Below, in pieces: positions 23,494 to 35,805 of a stretch of DNA of 64,000 nucleotides (position 1 is the stretch's first letter; each line of letters opens with the position of its first letter). Origin of the DNA: Malania oleifera (taxonomy: Eukaryota > Streptophyta > Magnoliopsida > Santalales > Ximeniaceae); assembly GCF_029873635.1 (NCBI RefSeq), contig NC_080428.1, positions 67,761,601 through 67,825,600 of the forward strand, written 5' to 3'. The translations under genes and the position numbers were made by a program. Below the pieces are notes generated by a model, which was not told the origin of the DNA, ran no database searches, and worked only from the letters and a program-made list of their open reading frames with translations.

Positions 23494-25939
23494 CTTAATT
23501 GCTAAATCTATAAAATTTAATGAAAAGATTGATAGTTGTATTTTTTTATATGTGAAATTGACCAAAAGGCTTAGACAGTAGCTTTATTAGCCTATGGATA
23601 TACATTGGTGGAGTCAATATGGTCTTTGGGCATGGAAACAATCCACGCGCATTTGGTTGTTAAGATTTCTTTTTGAAAAGAAGACCCAAATATGCTTGTA
23701 ATTACCAATTAGAGATCAGCATGGTTGACCAAGCATCACAAGTTGGTCAAGCTTCTTCACAATTGTTTATTTCTTAATTAACCAATCAATCAATCACTTC
23801 TATTTGGGCTTTAATCTATCATGAGAATATTATTTTAGTGCACCATTATGGTTCCCCACAACTCTCCATTTAATTCAATTTTAAATATGAAAAATAATCG
23901 ATTGTTTACATGGTGAGACCTTAGTTAACTCATATTCACGTTATCACTTTTTTTTATTTACGAGGAGAAATTATACAGGGAATCTCCCCTCTACATGATT
24001 ATGTGTCTGTTTTCTAAATTATACACTCATTGAAAATGAGTCTCCCTTTGATATTAATGAATGTAGGACCAATTTTCCACATGTCTAACATTTAGAAAAC
24101 AGGCACATGGACATGTGGAGGGAGAGATCTCTTGTATAATTTCCCTACAATGAGAGGTACCCCATTTCCACTCATTAATTATTCTTTTCCACCATTCCAA
24201 GAATTAGAAATTAAAATTCTCAACATGAAAGTCCCAAACTTAACTACTGAAATGTCTGCTAGGAAACATCATATTATCTTGTCACTCAAGTTACATTAAT
24301 TGAAAAAATTATTTGACAATTATCGTGACTCAACATTTGATAGGGCTTTCTTTGGCAGCTAAATAAACCCCATCCTAATTGTGCAAATCTCCATCACTAC
24401 AACTTCAAACTTTTCAAAGGGAGAAACACCAACTTAGTTCCTATATTGTGAGTCTTCTCAATATAGATTTGTTGCTTATGAGTCTTTTGACATGTTCTTT
24501 TACTTCTTTTTACTTGGTGATAATTTTTTGTCAATTATTCAACATTTCATACATAGTTGTGTTCTATCACCATTTTTCATGTTCTTTGTTGAATCTTATA
24601 ACCCTTACCTTCTTTTGTTTCTATTTTTTATATTTTAACTCAATACTTTAGCATAAGTTGTTATATTTTTTACCTTAATTAATAGCTAGGAAAGAGAAAG
24701 GAAATTTCCCTAAAATTGACTTAATTGAGACCAAGTTGTTGAAAAGGTATGCTAGATAAATTATGGCTCTTTGACTCCCACCTTCATACTATGATCTAAA
24801 GATCTCTAACTTGTACCTTACTCGACCTAGTGACAATGTCTGGTGTTTGCTTTCAAGGATAGAATCTTGTGTGTTTGGGGGACCTTGACCAAGTATCCTT
24901 TTAAGTCCAACCATAGTTACTTATTTGTGATTTTTACTCACTCGTGCATAGAGGTGAAGACAATACTTCTAACAATCATGTTATATGACACAGGCTCGTG
25001 ATGACATAAGTCCACGTGACAGGGCACTAGCAGGTGTAGGTGTGTGGAACAAAGCATTCTTTCAAGTACAAAAGTAGTTCTTATTTGGGCTTTTTATTCA
25101 CTCATGTATAGAGGTGAAGATAATACTTCTAACTACCATGCTATATGATGCGGACTCGTGTCATCACGTGTTCGTGTGATTTAGCATTTTCCTACTCTAA
25201 AGATAAGGTGGAGTATGCTCTCTTTTCTCTGTACTGGTTATGTTGCTGAGTATGCTCTCTTTTCTCTGTACTGGTTATGTTGCTGAACCTTTATACAATG
25301 ATAAATACCTATTATAATATTGTAGCTTGCCAAGCTAAATGACAACAAATAGCCTAGATTTCACAAATTCTCTCCTGTTTACATTAGGATATGTCTGACT
25401 TCCTGTTCGAAATGATGTTCAGAAGACTTTTGGAGGTGCTAGTGGACCTCTTTGGATGCTTTAAGCCTTTAACCCTAATTATTTTGCTTATTATCAAGAA
25501 CTAATGAGACTTAGTTTGAAATGTAGTTTGTTAAGAACGAATTGATGAAAAGGAGTTGATTATGTCTAGCGTAAAAATTATTTGGTCAATTTTGTAAAAA
25601 TGGACTATTAGAAAGAAAAGTTTATCCCTAATGGTATGAATGCTAAAGATAATTGATCATCTTTCATTGGGTCAATAAGTCTTTTTTATAATAATAAGTA
25701 AAGTTAATAATAATAATAATAATATTGGAGAAGCTTGTCTGGTGGTAAGCAAGCAATTAATTTTTTCTACTTCGTAATCTTCTTTTAGTTGATTCAAATG
25801 AAAGCACATGTTGATCCAGTTGCCTAAGCTGATGAACTTGACCTAATAAACTTATTAGAAACAACAAAGTAATAGGTGGAAGTAGGTCTAATTAGTGGCA
25901 AAATGTAAGCACCATTAGTGGAAGCAAATTGTAGTTAAC
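23494..25939. other. Intergenic DNA with short duplications
   Basis: No gene is supported. An imperfect direct repeat of about 65 bases ('agaggtgaaga.aatacttct') lies at about 24940 and again at about 25090. A 37-bp unit starting 'gagtatgctctcttttctct' is repeated perfectly in tandem at 25211-25247 and 25248-25284. Confidence 0.6.
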
Positions 25940-26692
25940 ATTTGCCAAGTAGGATTGAGGATTGATAGAGTTACAGTTGACTTACCTGGTAGGCCAACCA
26001 AAGTTAAGTCCTGCCTATGGGCTGCACAATCCTGTCATGGGGGGTTAAATCATGAGGTACAGTTTTTCAAGGTATTTTTCACAGTTATGTATATGTATAC
26101 AGATTTACAGAATATCAGCAGACATATTACAATACTAGAAGTATGAATAAGTAGAAACTCAGATATTACAGAGGTATTTTAAACCATAATAGATATGAAA
26201 TGTATTGTATATTGTCTTATCAGCTTTCACTATTTCAGTTACTTATTAGTAGAGTATTTATGTAACTCTGTTGCCACACACTAGGAATACCATATTTCCT
26301 CTTACTGAGCGTTGTCTCACCCCGGTGATTTAAATATTTTCAAGTGATCCAATTAGGCGAGCGGATCAGGCTCGCAGATTGAGAGGGTGATTACACAACC
26401 CTGTTTGTAGGGTAAGTGTATGCAGGAGATTGTATTTTTGAGTAGATGATACTGGGGTGATGTGTATATATGTATGTATGGTTTGGGAAGAATTACTGAA
26501 TTCTGGTATTGTAAATATGGATGTGCAGTTTATGTGTTCCTCTACGTAGGTGTGTACATGATCAGGGATTCCTCAGTGCTCACTTGGGGCCTGAGATGTT
26601 ATAGTAGATAATACAAGGATATCAGAGGAAATTTAATTTTAATTTGAATTAGTATTTTTTTTTAAAATGGTATAGATTTTCGGGTCATTACA
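25940..26692 (+). mobile_element. LTR 3' portion, plus orientation
   Basis: Blocks match the plus-strand LTRs of the nest in order: the 'taagtcctgcctatgggctg' block, 'cttactgagcgttgtctcacc' (compare 'ggtgtctcaccccta' elsewhere) and an intact end 'cgggtcattaca' at 26692. The 5' part with the TATA box and palindromes is missing. The left boundary is approximate. Confidence 0.6.
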
Positions 26693-27264
26693 CAGTGGAA
26701 AAATATACATCTTCTAAAACTTACCAGAGTTTCTAATTGTTTCCCAACATACATACATACATACTACATTCATACTCTGCTATTACAACCCCCAAAAGGA
26801 ACATAGCTACTGTCTATGACTCACCGGCTCTAACAAAACAAACAATGATCAAAAACTAGCTTGATGGTACGCTAAACTCGATCTCTCGCAGGACCTGAAA
26901 CATGAAATGTATGATAGGATGAGACACCTCTCAGTAAAACAGATTATATTATCATCAGCGTGTGGTTAACATGAGATTTCGTGTATACATATTACTGCTA
27001 CCTTTCAAATCATTTAACTGGCATTTTAAAACTATATTGAACTATATATTTGAAAATACATACTACTGGCTCAATATAGTCCTTTCTATAGTAAATATGC
27101 ACATATATGCCTAGAAGATACAACATGTACTGCTGACTTAGCATCGTCACGCTAAACATAACATATGACAAGTTTCCCCCCATGACGGGTTGTACGGCCC
27201 GGAGGCTAGACCTAGCATATAGTCGACCGACTATAGCTAAGTCAAATATAAAGTAGTATGATGG
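26693..27264 (-). mobile_element. Oldest LTR of the nest, segment 1 of 4, minus orientation
   Basis: Minus-orientation LTR blocks ('gatgagacacctctcagtaa', 'ccatgacgggttgtacggcc') run up to the chromovirus insertion at 27265. The same LTR resumes at 38328-38446, 40441-41562 and 46015-46594, so it has been split by three insertions, each with its own 5-bp duplication. The four segments total about 2.4 kb, in line with the 2.0-2.3 kb of related LTRs. Its left end abuts the opposite-strand LTR at 26692 and lacks the expected TG terminus, so the first few dozen bases seem lost. Confidence 0.7.
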
Positions 27265-29159
27265 TGTAAGAACCCGAACCGTGATAGGTGGGTTTAATTA
27301 ATGAAGAGAGGGGCGAGATGGTAATTAAACAATCTTCGTCGACGAAGCTAGAGTTTGTCAACGAAGGCCTTACATTTCTCGTCGATGAGGTGCAGGGGTT
27401 CGTCGACGAGGAGAATCCGAGAGGTTTTTGGGAGTGCGACAAATTCATAGGCTCGTCGACGAGGAGAAGCCGAGGGGTTTCATAAAATTGGTAATCCCAG
27501 GCTCGTCGATGAGGTCATCGTCTCGTCGACGAGCTGTCTACATGGTCTCATTGATGAGGACGCCATTCATCGACGAGAAGTGGCCAGGTCAAAGGGCTAT
27601 AAATAGATATTTTCATTACTTCTTAGCTAAGAAATCTTATTTTCTCTCTCCATCTCTCTAGAAACTTTTCCTACTCTCCATCTCTCTAGATTTCTTCATC
27701 GTTTGTCGCGAGAATTGTTAATCCAAAGTTAACACAAGGATCGTGGAAGGATTCTCTACAAGTTCTTCGAATCAAATTTTCGGTTCGGCTATTTTTGGGT
27801 TTTGGCGTAAAATCGAGGTAAGGCTCGGTTTTCATTTCTGTTCCAGTAGTTTTGTAGAAAATGGAGTCGTGAGTATATTATGTACTGTACGTTGTAGGTT
27901 TTGGAACTCGGTTCGCTGTTTAGGGACCTCAGAGTTTAGGATTTACCATTTGGGGAAAAGGTAAGGGGATTCAGTTTATATCGGTTATTTTTGAAATCCG
28001 ACTCAGTGGAACTATGGTCCACGGTCCTGTGTGTGTTTTTGTTACTCATTTGAGGGGACCTAACGGGTAAAACTATGGTTTTTTCATGTTTACAGTTTTG
28101 GGAAAAAGGGGGTATTAGGTTGCATCCTTGGTTTTGTTGGAAAAACCATATGTATATGATGATTTATACTGTGTAATAGGGATGGTCGTGCCTTGACTTT
28201 ATTTAAATTGTATATGTTTGGAAAACCGTGATTTTAGATTACCAAATGGATGTGGTATGTTTGGCTACGTGAGCATGCATAGTTGTGTTTTGTGGAATGC
28301 AATTGGAACTGGGTTCTGAGTTGTTCCAGGTATTGAGAGTGTCCGATACTATATCCGTGGGCGTATGAAATCACTAGGCCATTTTTGGAAAAAGTGTCCA
28401 GCTCTATATACGAGGGCGTGAGCCTTACCGACTGATCACCGAAGGGTGTGGATCCACCAGCTTGCGCCAGTACGATGCCATGGGAGCCTGGGCTACGCCA
28501 TGTGCCGGTGGCTCCATGTATTATGGGTTAACTACAGACTGACGCCGGGTATCGCGAGCTGGCTACGGGCTGAAGGGTGTGACGACATCGGGTTACTTGA
28601 TCATGTGTGTGTGTGTGTGTGTGTGCTTGTATGCACTACTGTGAAATTAGTACTGGAACTGCATTTAATTGTGTATGTGTTGTGTATCATGATAACACTC
28701 GAATGCCACATATCGATATAACATATATTCTTCCTTACTAAGAGGTGTCTCACCCCTACTGTACGTACATATTTTTAGGTCCTTCGGGTAACTGGAGCTA
28801 GCTTCTTGGTGTAGAAGCGTAGTGGTCGGTGTATCGCGGATAGCGCTTGGGTAAGTGCTAGGATTTTTATTCTCGGGTTGTCATTTTGGGGTATAATTGA
28901 CAACCGGGTTTATGTATCGTGCTATGGAGCTTGGACTCCTATTGTATAGACTCTGGTATAGTATTGTATGTATATGCATAAAATGACCTTTTTTCGCTGC
29001 GTATATTTTATTTTATATGGATGTGTATAGGGTACCTGGGAACCCCATGGGGGCAGACCCTCATTCATTGTCCTGTATCGATGGTACTTTGTATGATACA
29101 GGGACATGTTAGGTTACTAATTCACCCCTGGGTCCAATTATTGGGTTCGGAGCGTGACA
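27265..29159 (+). repeat. 5' LTR of the chromovirus
   Basis: 1895 bp, from TGTAAGAACC to GCGTGACA. A palindrome array (about nine TCGTCGACGA-like units, 27330-27580) precedes a TATA box (TATAAATA, 27598-27605), followed by CT-rich leader sequence. It is clearly diverged from the 3' LTR (1841 bp) by substitutions and by extra palindrome units, so the insertion is not recent. Confidence 0.92.
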
Positions 29160-29162
29160 ACT

Positions 29163-29176
29163 TAGTATAAGAGCTA
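29163..29176 (+). other. Primer-binding site, initiator-Met tRNA type
   Basis: Three bases after the 5' LTR, 'TAGTATAAGAGCTA' matches 11 of 14 positions of the standard initiator-methionine primer site. The mismatches fit decay. Confidence 0.75.
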
Positions 29177-29486
29177 ACCAGGTTATTAGGTCTTGCAAAC
29201 TTGGTTAGGCTTAGCTATGAGTACATACCAGAGTATAGGATGTTGGATGTGGATAGAGTTGGTTGAGGATTGTTCTGTTGCTAGACCGAGGTTTTTCAGC
29301 TGTATTTTGTGTTTTTCCTGGAATGACGATTTCAGTAAAAGCATGATAGACCATTGATGACTTCTGTGTCAATGTGATAGGACAGACCTGGACCTGACAG
29401 GCGGTAGTTAGCATGATTTGTGTTAGATAATTGTGTTGACAGTACATGTTGTAGGAGTCTTGATAGAACACTATTATTTTTTCAGA

Positions 29487-30696
29487 ATGGAGCCCAAGGA
29501 TAATAACTTGGAGAGTAGCTCTGAGGAGACGGTGAGTGATGAGTCTCCTTCCGTACCTCGAGGTTTGACGAGGCAGGTCCTACAGGAGATCAGGCGGAGT
29601 GCTAGAAGACGCGAACATTCCCCTACTTCTGCGGGGTGCACCATTGAGATGTTCACACGCATGCATCCTCCGACGTTCTCTGGGGGACATGACCCAACGA
29701 TAGCAGAGGACTGGGTGGAGAAGACTGAGAGGATCTTGGAGGTCCTGCACTACACGGATAGGCAGCGAGTCCTCTATGCTACATTCCAACTATCAGGGGA
29801 GGTGGGTTGATGGTGGACTTCTGTGAGTCTGCTAGAGAAGTAGAGAGCCGGCGTCTCTGAGATGTCTTGGAGCCGTTTCAAGGAGGTGTTCTTCTTAAGA
29901 TACTTCCCGGCTTCTATACGTGACGCTAAAGCTGATGAGTTTTCTACGCTGACTCAGGAAGATATGACGGTGCAGGGGTACGCTGCTCGATATATAGAGC
30001 TATCCCACTTTGCGCCGTTTTTTATTTCGAGCGAGTACAAGAAGATTCAGAGATTTGAGAAGGGTTTGAGGAAGGATATCCATAGGTTAGTGGGTATGCT
30101 TCAGATCCGTAAGTTCTCGATTTTGGTGGATAAGGCCACGGTGATCGAGACCGGTATCCAAGAGGATGAGGTGGATTGGGAATCGAGGAAGAGGTCAGTG
30201 CCTTCTGGTTCTCAGTCGGGATCTTGTCAGGGATCGTGGAAGAAGAGGAACAAGGGCTCAGATTACCGTCAGAATATCGAGTGCCAGAGTACGCAGGCGA
30301 GTCAAACACAGGATTGTTATACCAAGAGTGTAACGACCTGAATAAAATGGTAATCAAATAATAAAGAGAGGGAAATGGAAACCGGAAACAGAAGGAGGCC
30401 GTCGACTTCGTTGACGACATTGAACTTTGGAAGGACTAAAGGAAAGGGGGTCAGCAGGGCTTCGTCAACGAATACAGGGGATTCGTCGACGAAGGCTTTA
30501 AAGATTTCGTCGACGAACACAGGGCTTCGTCAACGAGAAAATACCGAGAGGGGTTTAGAGGCAGCCTGAATTTCATCGAAAAATACAGGGTCTCGTCGAC
30601 AAAATTTGTGAAGGACTCGTCGACGAAGAACGAGCTCGTCGACGAAATCCCCTGTTTTATATATACGGAAATCCAGGAATTATTTCATTTTTTAAG

Positions 30697-30742
<46 letters not shown>

Positions 30743-31214
30743 TTTTAGGCTATTTTTACCCCGAATCAACGATCTGAAATCACCACGACGCTCTTGGCGG
30801 AGTTCTCTCCAAATCTGCTGGAGCGGATCGAGGGAGAAAGCTAGTTGGAAATCATCCCAGAGTTGAGGTAAGGCTTTTTAAGCATATTTGGTCTTGCGCT
30901 AGTTAGAAGAAATGTTGTGCATATGAAAATATTGAAGTTTAATACTGGGAGTTTTCAGTTTCAAAGTATTGGTCAGGGAACCCCTTAGGTGTTAAATTTG
31001 AATGCTTTTAGGTGAAAATTTTCTACTCAATATTTGGGTTTTTGACAGTTGAGGAAAATATTGTATGCTTCGAAATATTGAACTTTAATTCTGGGATTTT
31101 TTATTTTCAGGGTGTTGAGTTAGGAACCCTGCGAGTGTGGGGCAGTTTTATTATGGGCTTTCTAAGATTCAGGTTAGGGGATAAACTAAACTAGTACTGT
31201 TTTGGAAAAAAATG

Positions 31215-31252
<38 letters not shown>

Positions 31253-31444
31253 TCATCTGATTTATGGAAAATGTATATGTTTATATATATACGTTTTATA
31301 TTTGCAAAATACTGTGAAAATGATCGCATGTTGAATATGTGGAAAATCTACTGTGGCATGAGTAAAAATGTTGTGAAATGCTTTTTTTCGGGAATATGGA
31401 TGATATGGATTTTTATGATGGAAAATTGGCGTACGGGCCGAGAT

Positions 31445-31495
<51 letters not shown>

Positions 31496-32709
31496 GATGT
31501 GATTTGCCGGCGTATGGGCCGTGCTATGTGGTTTGCCAGCGTACAGGCTGTGCTATGTGATTTTTCGACGTACGGGTCATGCTATGTTAAAATGTATAAT
31601 ACCGGTGTACGGGCCGATGATTTTCATAATACACGTATATATGTGAAATGATATGATTGACGTGAAAATAAATGATATGAGATATTTATGTGTTATGGTT
31701 TCAGTATATGTATATGATATCAGAACCTGGTTGGCTTGATCTAGGCTAGCACTTGCATGGTACCGTTGCTATGTGTCCATGGTCCTCGTGATCATGATAT
31801 CTGTGTTAATGGTTATTTTCAAGAAGTGTACTGTTATCGCCCCTAGTGTACAGACCAGCCTGGGTAGACCCATCGGACCTACAGACTAGACTATTGACTT
31901 AGCAGTGGTCAGCCAACCATTGTCAGGTCCCGCCTTCGGGCGACACAACCCAGTCATGTAGGGGTAATACATGACAACAGCCAACTAACCTACCAGAATG
32001 ATTTTTATGTTATTATTATTATTATGATATGAAATGAGATATGTTATGAAAATGCAGTATGTTCTGCCATGTTGATTTATATATATATGTTTTCCCAGAT
32101 TTGATGAAACAGTACTAAATGTGTTATATATGATATATGTTGAACACGAATTACTCATGTTGCCACACACTAGTATTAGTTTATTTCCCTTACTGATAGG
32201 TGTCTCACCCCTAAATTTTAATAACTTTTCAAGAGCCTAGATAGGAGAGCAGGGAAAAGCCCGCTGACATAGTGTGGATTATTAGCCCTTTTTGGAAGGG
32301 TAAGTTTTTGGTAGGGACAGTTGGATTTTTCTGGGAATTGTCCCTAGAGTCATTTTTGGGATGTATATACTGAGAGATAGTGTTTGTAATACTCTGGTAT
32401 GTGTTATGCACATTATGATGAGATGTATATAATTTTATACTTTCTGCTGCGTAGGCTTCTACTGTATGTTCTGTTATATCCTTGGTACCCACGGGTCCAG
32501 GTGGATGATGACCTGCTGAGCTGGATTGTGGGATATATAGTATTGATTTTATGATGATATTATTATTGAATAAAAAATATATGGAAAATGAGCAGGTCGT
32601 GACAAAGAGCCTCAGATGGCACGAGGGTGAGTTCCAGTCATTTGGGGATAACTGCTACAACTGTGGCCAGTCAGGCCACATGGCTCACGATTGTCGTGTA
32701 CCGAAGTGA
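29487..32709 (+). pseudogene. gag of the chromovirus, interrupted by a solo LTR
   Basis: Start at the ATG at 29487. The N-terminal half has the Retrotrans_gag pattern ('MHPPTFSGGHDPTIAEDW', later 'FFLRYFPASIRDAK'). Two in-frame stops lie near 29808 and 29845, with no frame change between them. The frame is interrupted at 30324 by the solo LTR and resumes in phase after 32609 with the CCHC zinc knuckle C-YN-C-GQSG-H-MAHD-C (32652-32693). A stop at 32707 separates it from the protease in the same frame. Gag would package element RNA; this copy cannot. Confidence 0.88.
30329..32604 (+). mobile_element. Solo LTR nested in gag
   Basis: A 2276-bp LTR, TGTAACGACC..GGTCGTGACA, with a perfect duplication AAGAG (30324-30328, 32605-32609). 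The gag frame is intact across the two sides once the duplication is removed, so this is a clean insertion younger than the host element. It contains a palindrome array (30400-30650), a TATA box (30658-30665), a long CT tract (30700-30738), two TA tracts and several copies of a 29-bp CGTACGGGCC repeat. Only one LTR is present, so internal sequence was lost by LTR recombination. Confidence 0.95.
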
Positions 32710-32727
32710 GATAGGCCTGCATCTAGT

Positions 32728-33240
32728 GTGAACCAGGGTAGCAATTTGATATCTCGGGGAACTATCCAGGCGAATACAGCTCCGACTAGAGTATACTCTC
32801 TTACTCCAGCAGATGCTAAACATGCAGGGAACGTAGTGATAGGTACCTTATTATTGCTTTCAAATAAAGCTTCCATTTTGTTTGATTCGAGTGCGACCCA
32901 TTCTTTTGTATTTGTGAGTTTTGTTAAATTGTGTGGGGTTGAGACCCAAGTCATGAACGAGGTATTATCTGCTGCTACACCATCTGGGAGTATATCGTTC
33001 TATAGGAGGATGTTAGCAAACTGCCCAGTGTTAATTCAGGGAAAGCTGCTACCGACGAATTTTATGGTATGCGACATGTCGGGGTTTGATGTCATTCTGG
33101 AGATGGATTGGTTGTTCTCCAGTTATGCTGTGATCGAATGTCGTAAAAGGGTGGTAGTGTTCAGACCTCTTGGGGAGCAGGAGTACGAGTTTGTAGGATT
33201 GTGCGTGCGTTCGACGCCACAGGTGCTATTGGCATTATAG
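32728..33240 (+). pseudogene. Aspartic protease domain of the chromovirus
   Basis: Same frame as gag. The active-site block reads 'LFDSSATHSF', where plant gypsy elements usually have D-S-G; the Gly is replaced by Ser, which would probably harm activity. A later 'DVILEMDWL' matches the family's second block (usually 'GMDWL'). The frame ends at TAG (33238) before the reverse transcriptase, where functional relatives read through in one ORF. Confidence 0.85.
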
Positions 33241-33285
33241 ACGAGGAGGTTACTCTTGGACGGGTGTTAGGGGTACCTAGCTTGT

Positions 33286-34200
33286 GTGAAGGAACCACTG
33301 CGGGATGAGTTGAGGTTGGAGGATATTCGGGTAGTCAGCGAGTTCCCGGATGTGTTTCCAGATGATTTACCTGGTTTACCTCCGGATCGTGAGGTGGAGT
33401 TCGCAATAGAGTTGCCGTCTGGTAAGGCACCGATCTCTAAAGTTCCGTACCGAATAGCTCTAGTGGAACTTCGGGAGTTAAAGGAGAAGTTGCAGGAATT
33501 ACTGGACAGGGGTTTCATTCAGCCGAGTGTTTCACCCTAGGGAGCTCCAGTATTGTTTGTGAAAAGGAAGGATGGGTCGATGAGCATGTGCATTGATTAC
33601 TGTAAGATTAACAAGGTGACTGTGAAGAATCTTTACCCTTTACCTCGTATAGATGATGTCTTTGACCAGTTGCAGGGGACGTAGGTCTTTTTGAAGATCG
33701 ACTTGCGGTCAGGGTATCATTAGGTGAGGGTCAGATCTGAGGATGTAGCGAAGACTGCTTTTCGAACTAGATACGACCACTATGAATTCTTAGTCATGCC
33801 TTTTGGGTTGACGAATGCTCCGGCAATATTTATGGATCTTATGAACAGGGTTTTCCATGAGTACCTGGACCAGTTCATAGTGGTGTTCATTGACGATATT
33901 CTAGTATACTCGAGGAGTTCGGAAGAGCATGAGAGTTATCTGAGGTTAGTATTACAAATTCTACAAGAAAAGAAGTTGTATGCTAAGATGAAGAAGTGTA
34001 AATTCTGGTTGAATCAGGTTGCATTCTTAGGTCATGTGGTGTCTGGAGATGGTATTTCAATTGATCCTAGCAAGATCGAAGCTGTGGTCAACTGGGCGAG
34101 GCTGAAGAGTGTGCAGGAGGTTCGAAGTTTTTTGGGACTGACGGGTTATTATCGTCGGTTTGTGGAAGGTTTTTCTAAACTGTCTAGGCCTCTGACTTGA
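33286..34200 (+). pseudogene. Reverse transcriptase domain of the chromovirus
   Basis: The start of this part has '[19 protein letters not shown]', typical of plant gypsy elements. The polymerase palm is at 33724-34200 with '[15 protein letters not shown]' and the catalytic '[10 protein letters not shown]'. In-frame stops at 33538, 33682, 33721 and 34198 interrupt it; the one at 33721 stands where the family has Gln (CAG). All parts are in one frame. Confidence 0.92.
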
Positions 34201-34215
34201 ATAACTAGGAAGGGA

Positions 34216-34701
34216 GTGAAATTTGAGTGGACCAGTGATTGCGAGCAGTGTTTTCAAGAGTTGAAGCATTGGTTGGTTACTACTCCAGTTTTGACTATTC
34301 CTTCGGGGGATGACAGTTTTGTGCTTTATAACGACGCATCTCTGAAAGGTCTAGGGTGTGTACTTATGCAGCAGGGTAAGGTAGTAGCGTATGCTTCTCG
34401 GCAACTAAAAGATTATGAGAAGAATTACCCTACACATGATCTGGAGTTGGCTGTTGTTTTATATGCACTAAAGATCTGGCGACATTATCTATATGATGTA
34501 CAATGCGAGATTTTCACTGATCACAAAAGCCTTAGGTACTTTTTCACGCAGACAGAGTTGAATATGAGGCAAAGACAGTGGCTTAAGTTTATCAAAGACT
34601 ACGATTGCACCATTAGTTATCACCTAGGAAAAGCTAATGTGGTAGCCGATGCGTTAAGTTGGAAGTCGGAACATGCTGTAGTATCTGCAGTTGTAGCTTA
34701 G
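34216..34701 (+). pseudogene. RNase H domain of the chromovirus
   Basis: Acidic residues sit in '[13 protein letters not shown]', 'THDLELAVV' and '[10 protein letters not shown]', followed by '[11 protein letters not shown]'. The domain is nearly complete in one uninterrupted stretch and ends at TAG (34699). It is in frame with the RT before it and the integrase after it. Confidence 0.92.
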
Positions 34702-34719
34702 CATCACATCAGACAAGAT

Positions 34720-35780
34720 ATGGAGAGCTCAGGTATAGAGTTAGTACATGGTGACCATCAGGCTATTATTGCTAGCTTGGTGATCCAGCCGACTTTGTTT
34801 GAGCGTATTAAAGTTGTGCAGGCTAGTGATGCCGAGTTAGCTGAGATTGTAGAGAAAGTGCAGAAAGGGTTGGCTGCGGACTTTAACATCTCTGAGAGAG
34901 GTGTGTTGAGGTTTGGGACTAGGCTATGTGTTATGAACGATGATGAGATTAGAAGGACGATTCTAGAGGAAGCGCACCATTCGTTGTATACGGTACATCT
35001 TGGTAGTACAAAGATGTATCGGGACTTGCGTGAGACCTTCTGGTGGAGTGGTATGAAGAGGCAGATTGCTTAGTTTGTGGAGCAGTGTCTGACGTGTCAG
35101 CGGGTGAAAGCTGAACATCAAAGGCCGACAAGGCCATTACAGCCTTTTCGTATTTCGGTGTGAAAATGGGAGCATATTTCCATGGATTTTGTGACCGGAT
35201 TACCACTAGCACTTCACAGGCAGAATGCTATCTAGGTGATCATGGACAGATTGAAGAAATCTGCTCATTTCATATTGATGAAATTTAGCTACCCTTTGAG
35301 TAGGTTAGCAGACCTATACGTGCATGAGATAGTTAGGATGCACGGGATACCGTTGTCCATTGTATCAGATCGAGACCCGAGGTTGTTTACTTCTCGATTC
35401 TAGACAAGCTTGCAGGAAGCGTTGGGGACGAAGCTTACTTTCAGTACAACGTTCCACCCCTAGACTGATGGACAGTCGGAAAGGATGATACAGATCTTGG
35501 AAGATATGTTGCGAGCTTGTGTGTTAGATTTCGGTGGTAGCTGGATACAGTATATGCCACTAGTAGAGTTTGCTTATAACAACAGCTTCCAGGCTAGTAT
35601 CGGAATGGCACCATTAGAAGCTCTGTGTGGTTAGAGGTGTTGATCTCCTTTGTATTAGGATGAGGTTGGTGAACGTCAGGTGTTGGGACTTAAACTTGTG
35701 CAACAAGCGTCTGAGAAGGTGAGTTTGATCCGGGAGAGGATTAAATCGGCTCAGAGTGGATAGAAGAGTTAAGCAAATAT
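34720..35780 (+). pseudogene. Integrase of the chromovirus
   Basis: The HHCC zinc-binding region (from 'HHSLYTVHLGS' to 'CLTCQRVKAEH') spans about 34977-35115 and is split by TAG at 35071. The catalytic core has D in 'MDFVTGLP', D in 'IVSDRDPRLF' and E in 'DGQSERMIQ', the DDE triad. Stops at about 35161, 35233, 35401, 35461, 35632, 35761 and 35770 break it. Most stand where the family has Trp or Gln. Confidence 0.9.
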
Positions 35781-35805
35781 TTGCCGCCGTGAGTTAGAGT
35801 TCGAG

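Noticed and set aside
29160-29180. tRNA gene
   Set aside because: Only a primer-binding site complementary to a tRNA end; no cloverleaf.
30022-30420. Long minus-strand frame over gag
   Set aside because: A shadow of the gag frame; it crosses the solo LTR boundary at 30329 and has no known motif.
31378-31560. Open frames with runs of Ile-Tyr in LTRs (also 42177-42389, 44090-44614, 47064-47356)
   Set aside because: Translations of TA microsatellites.
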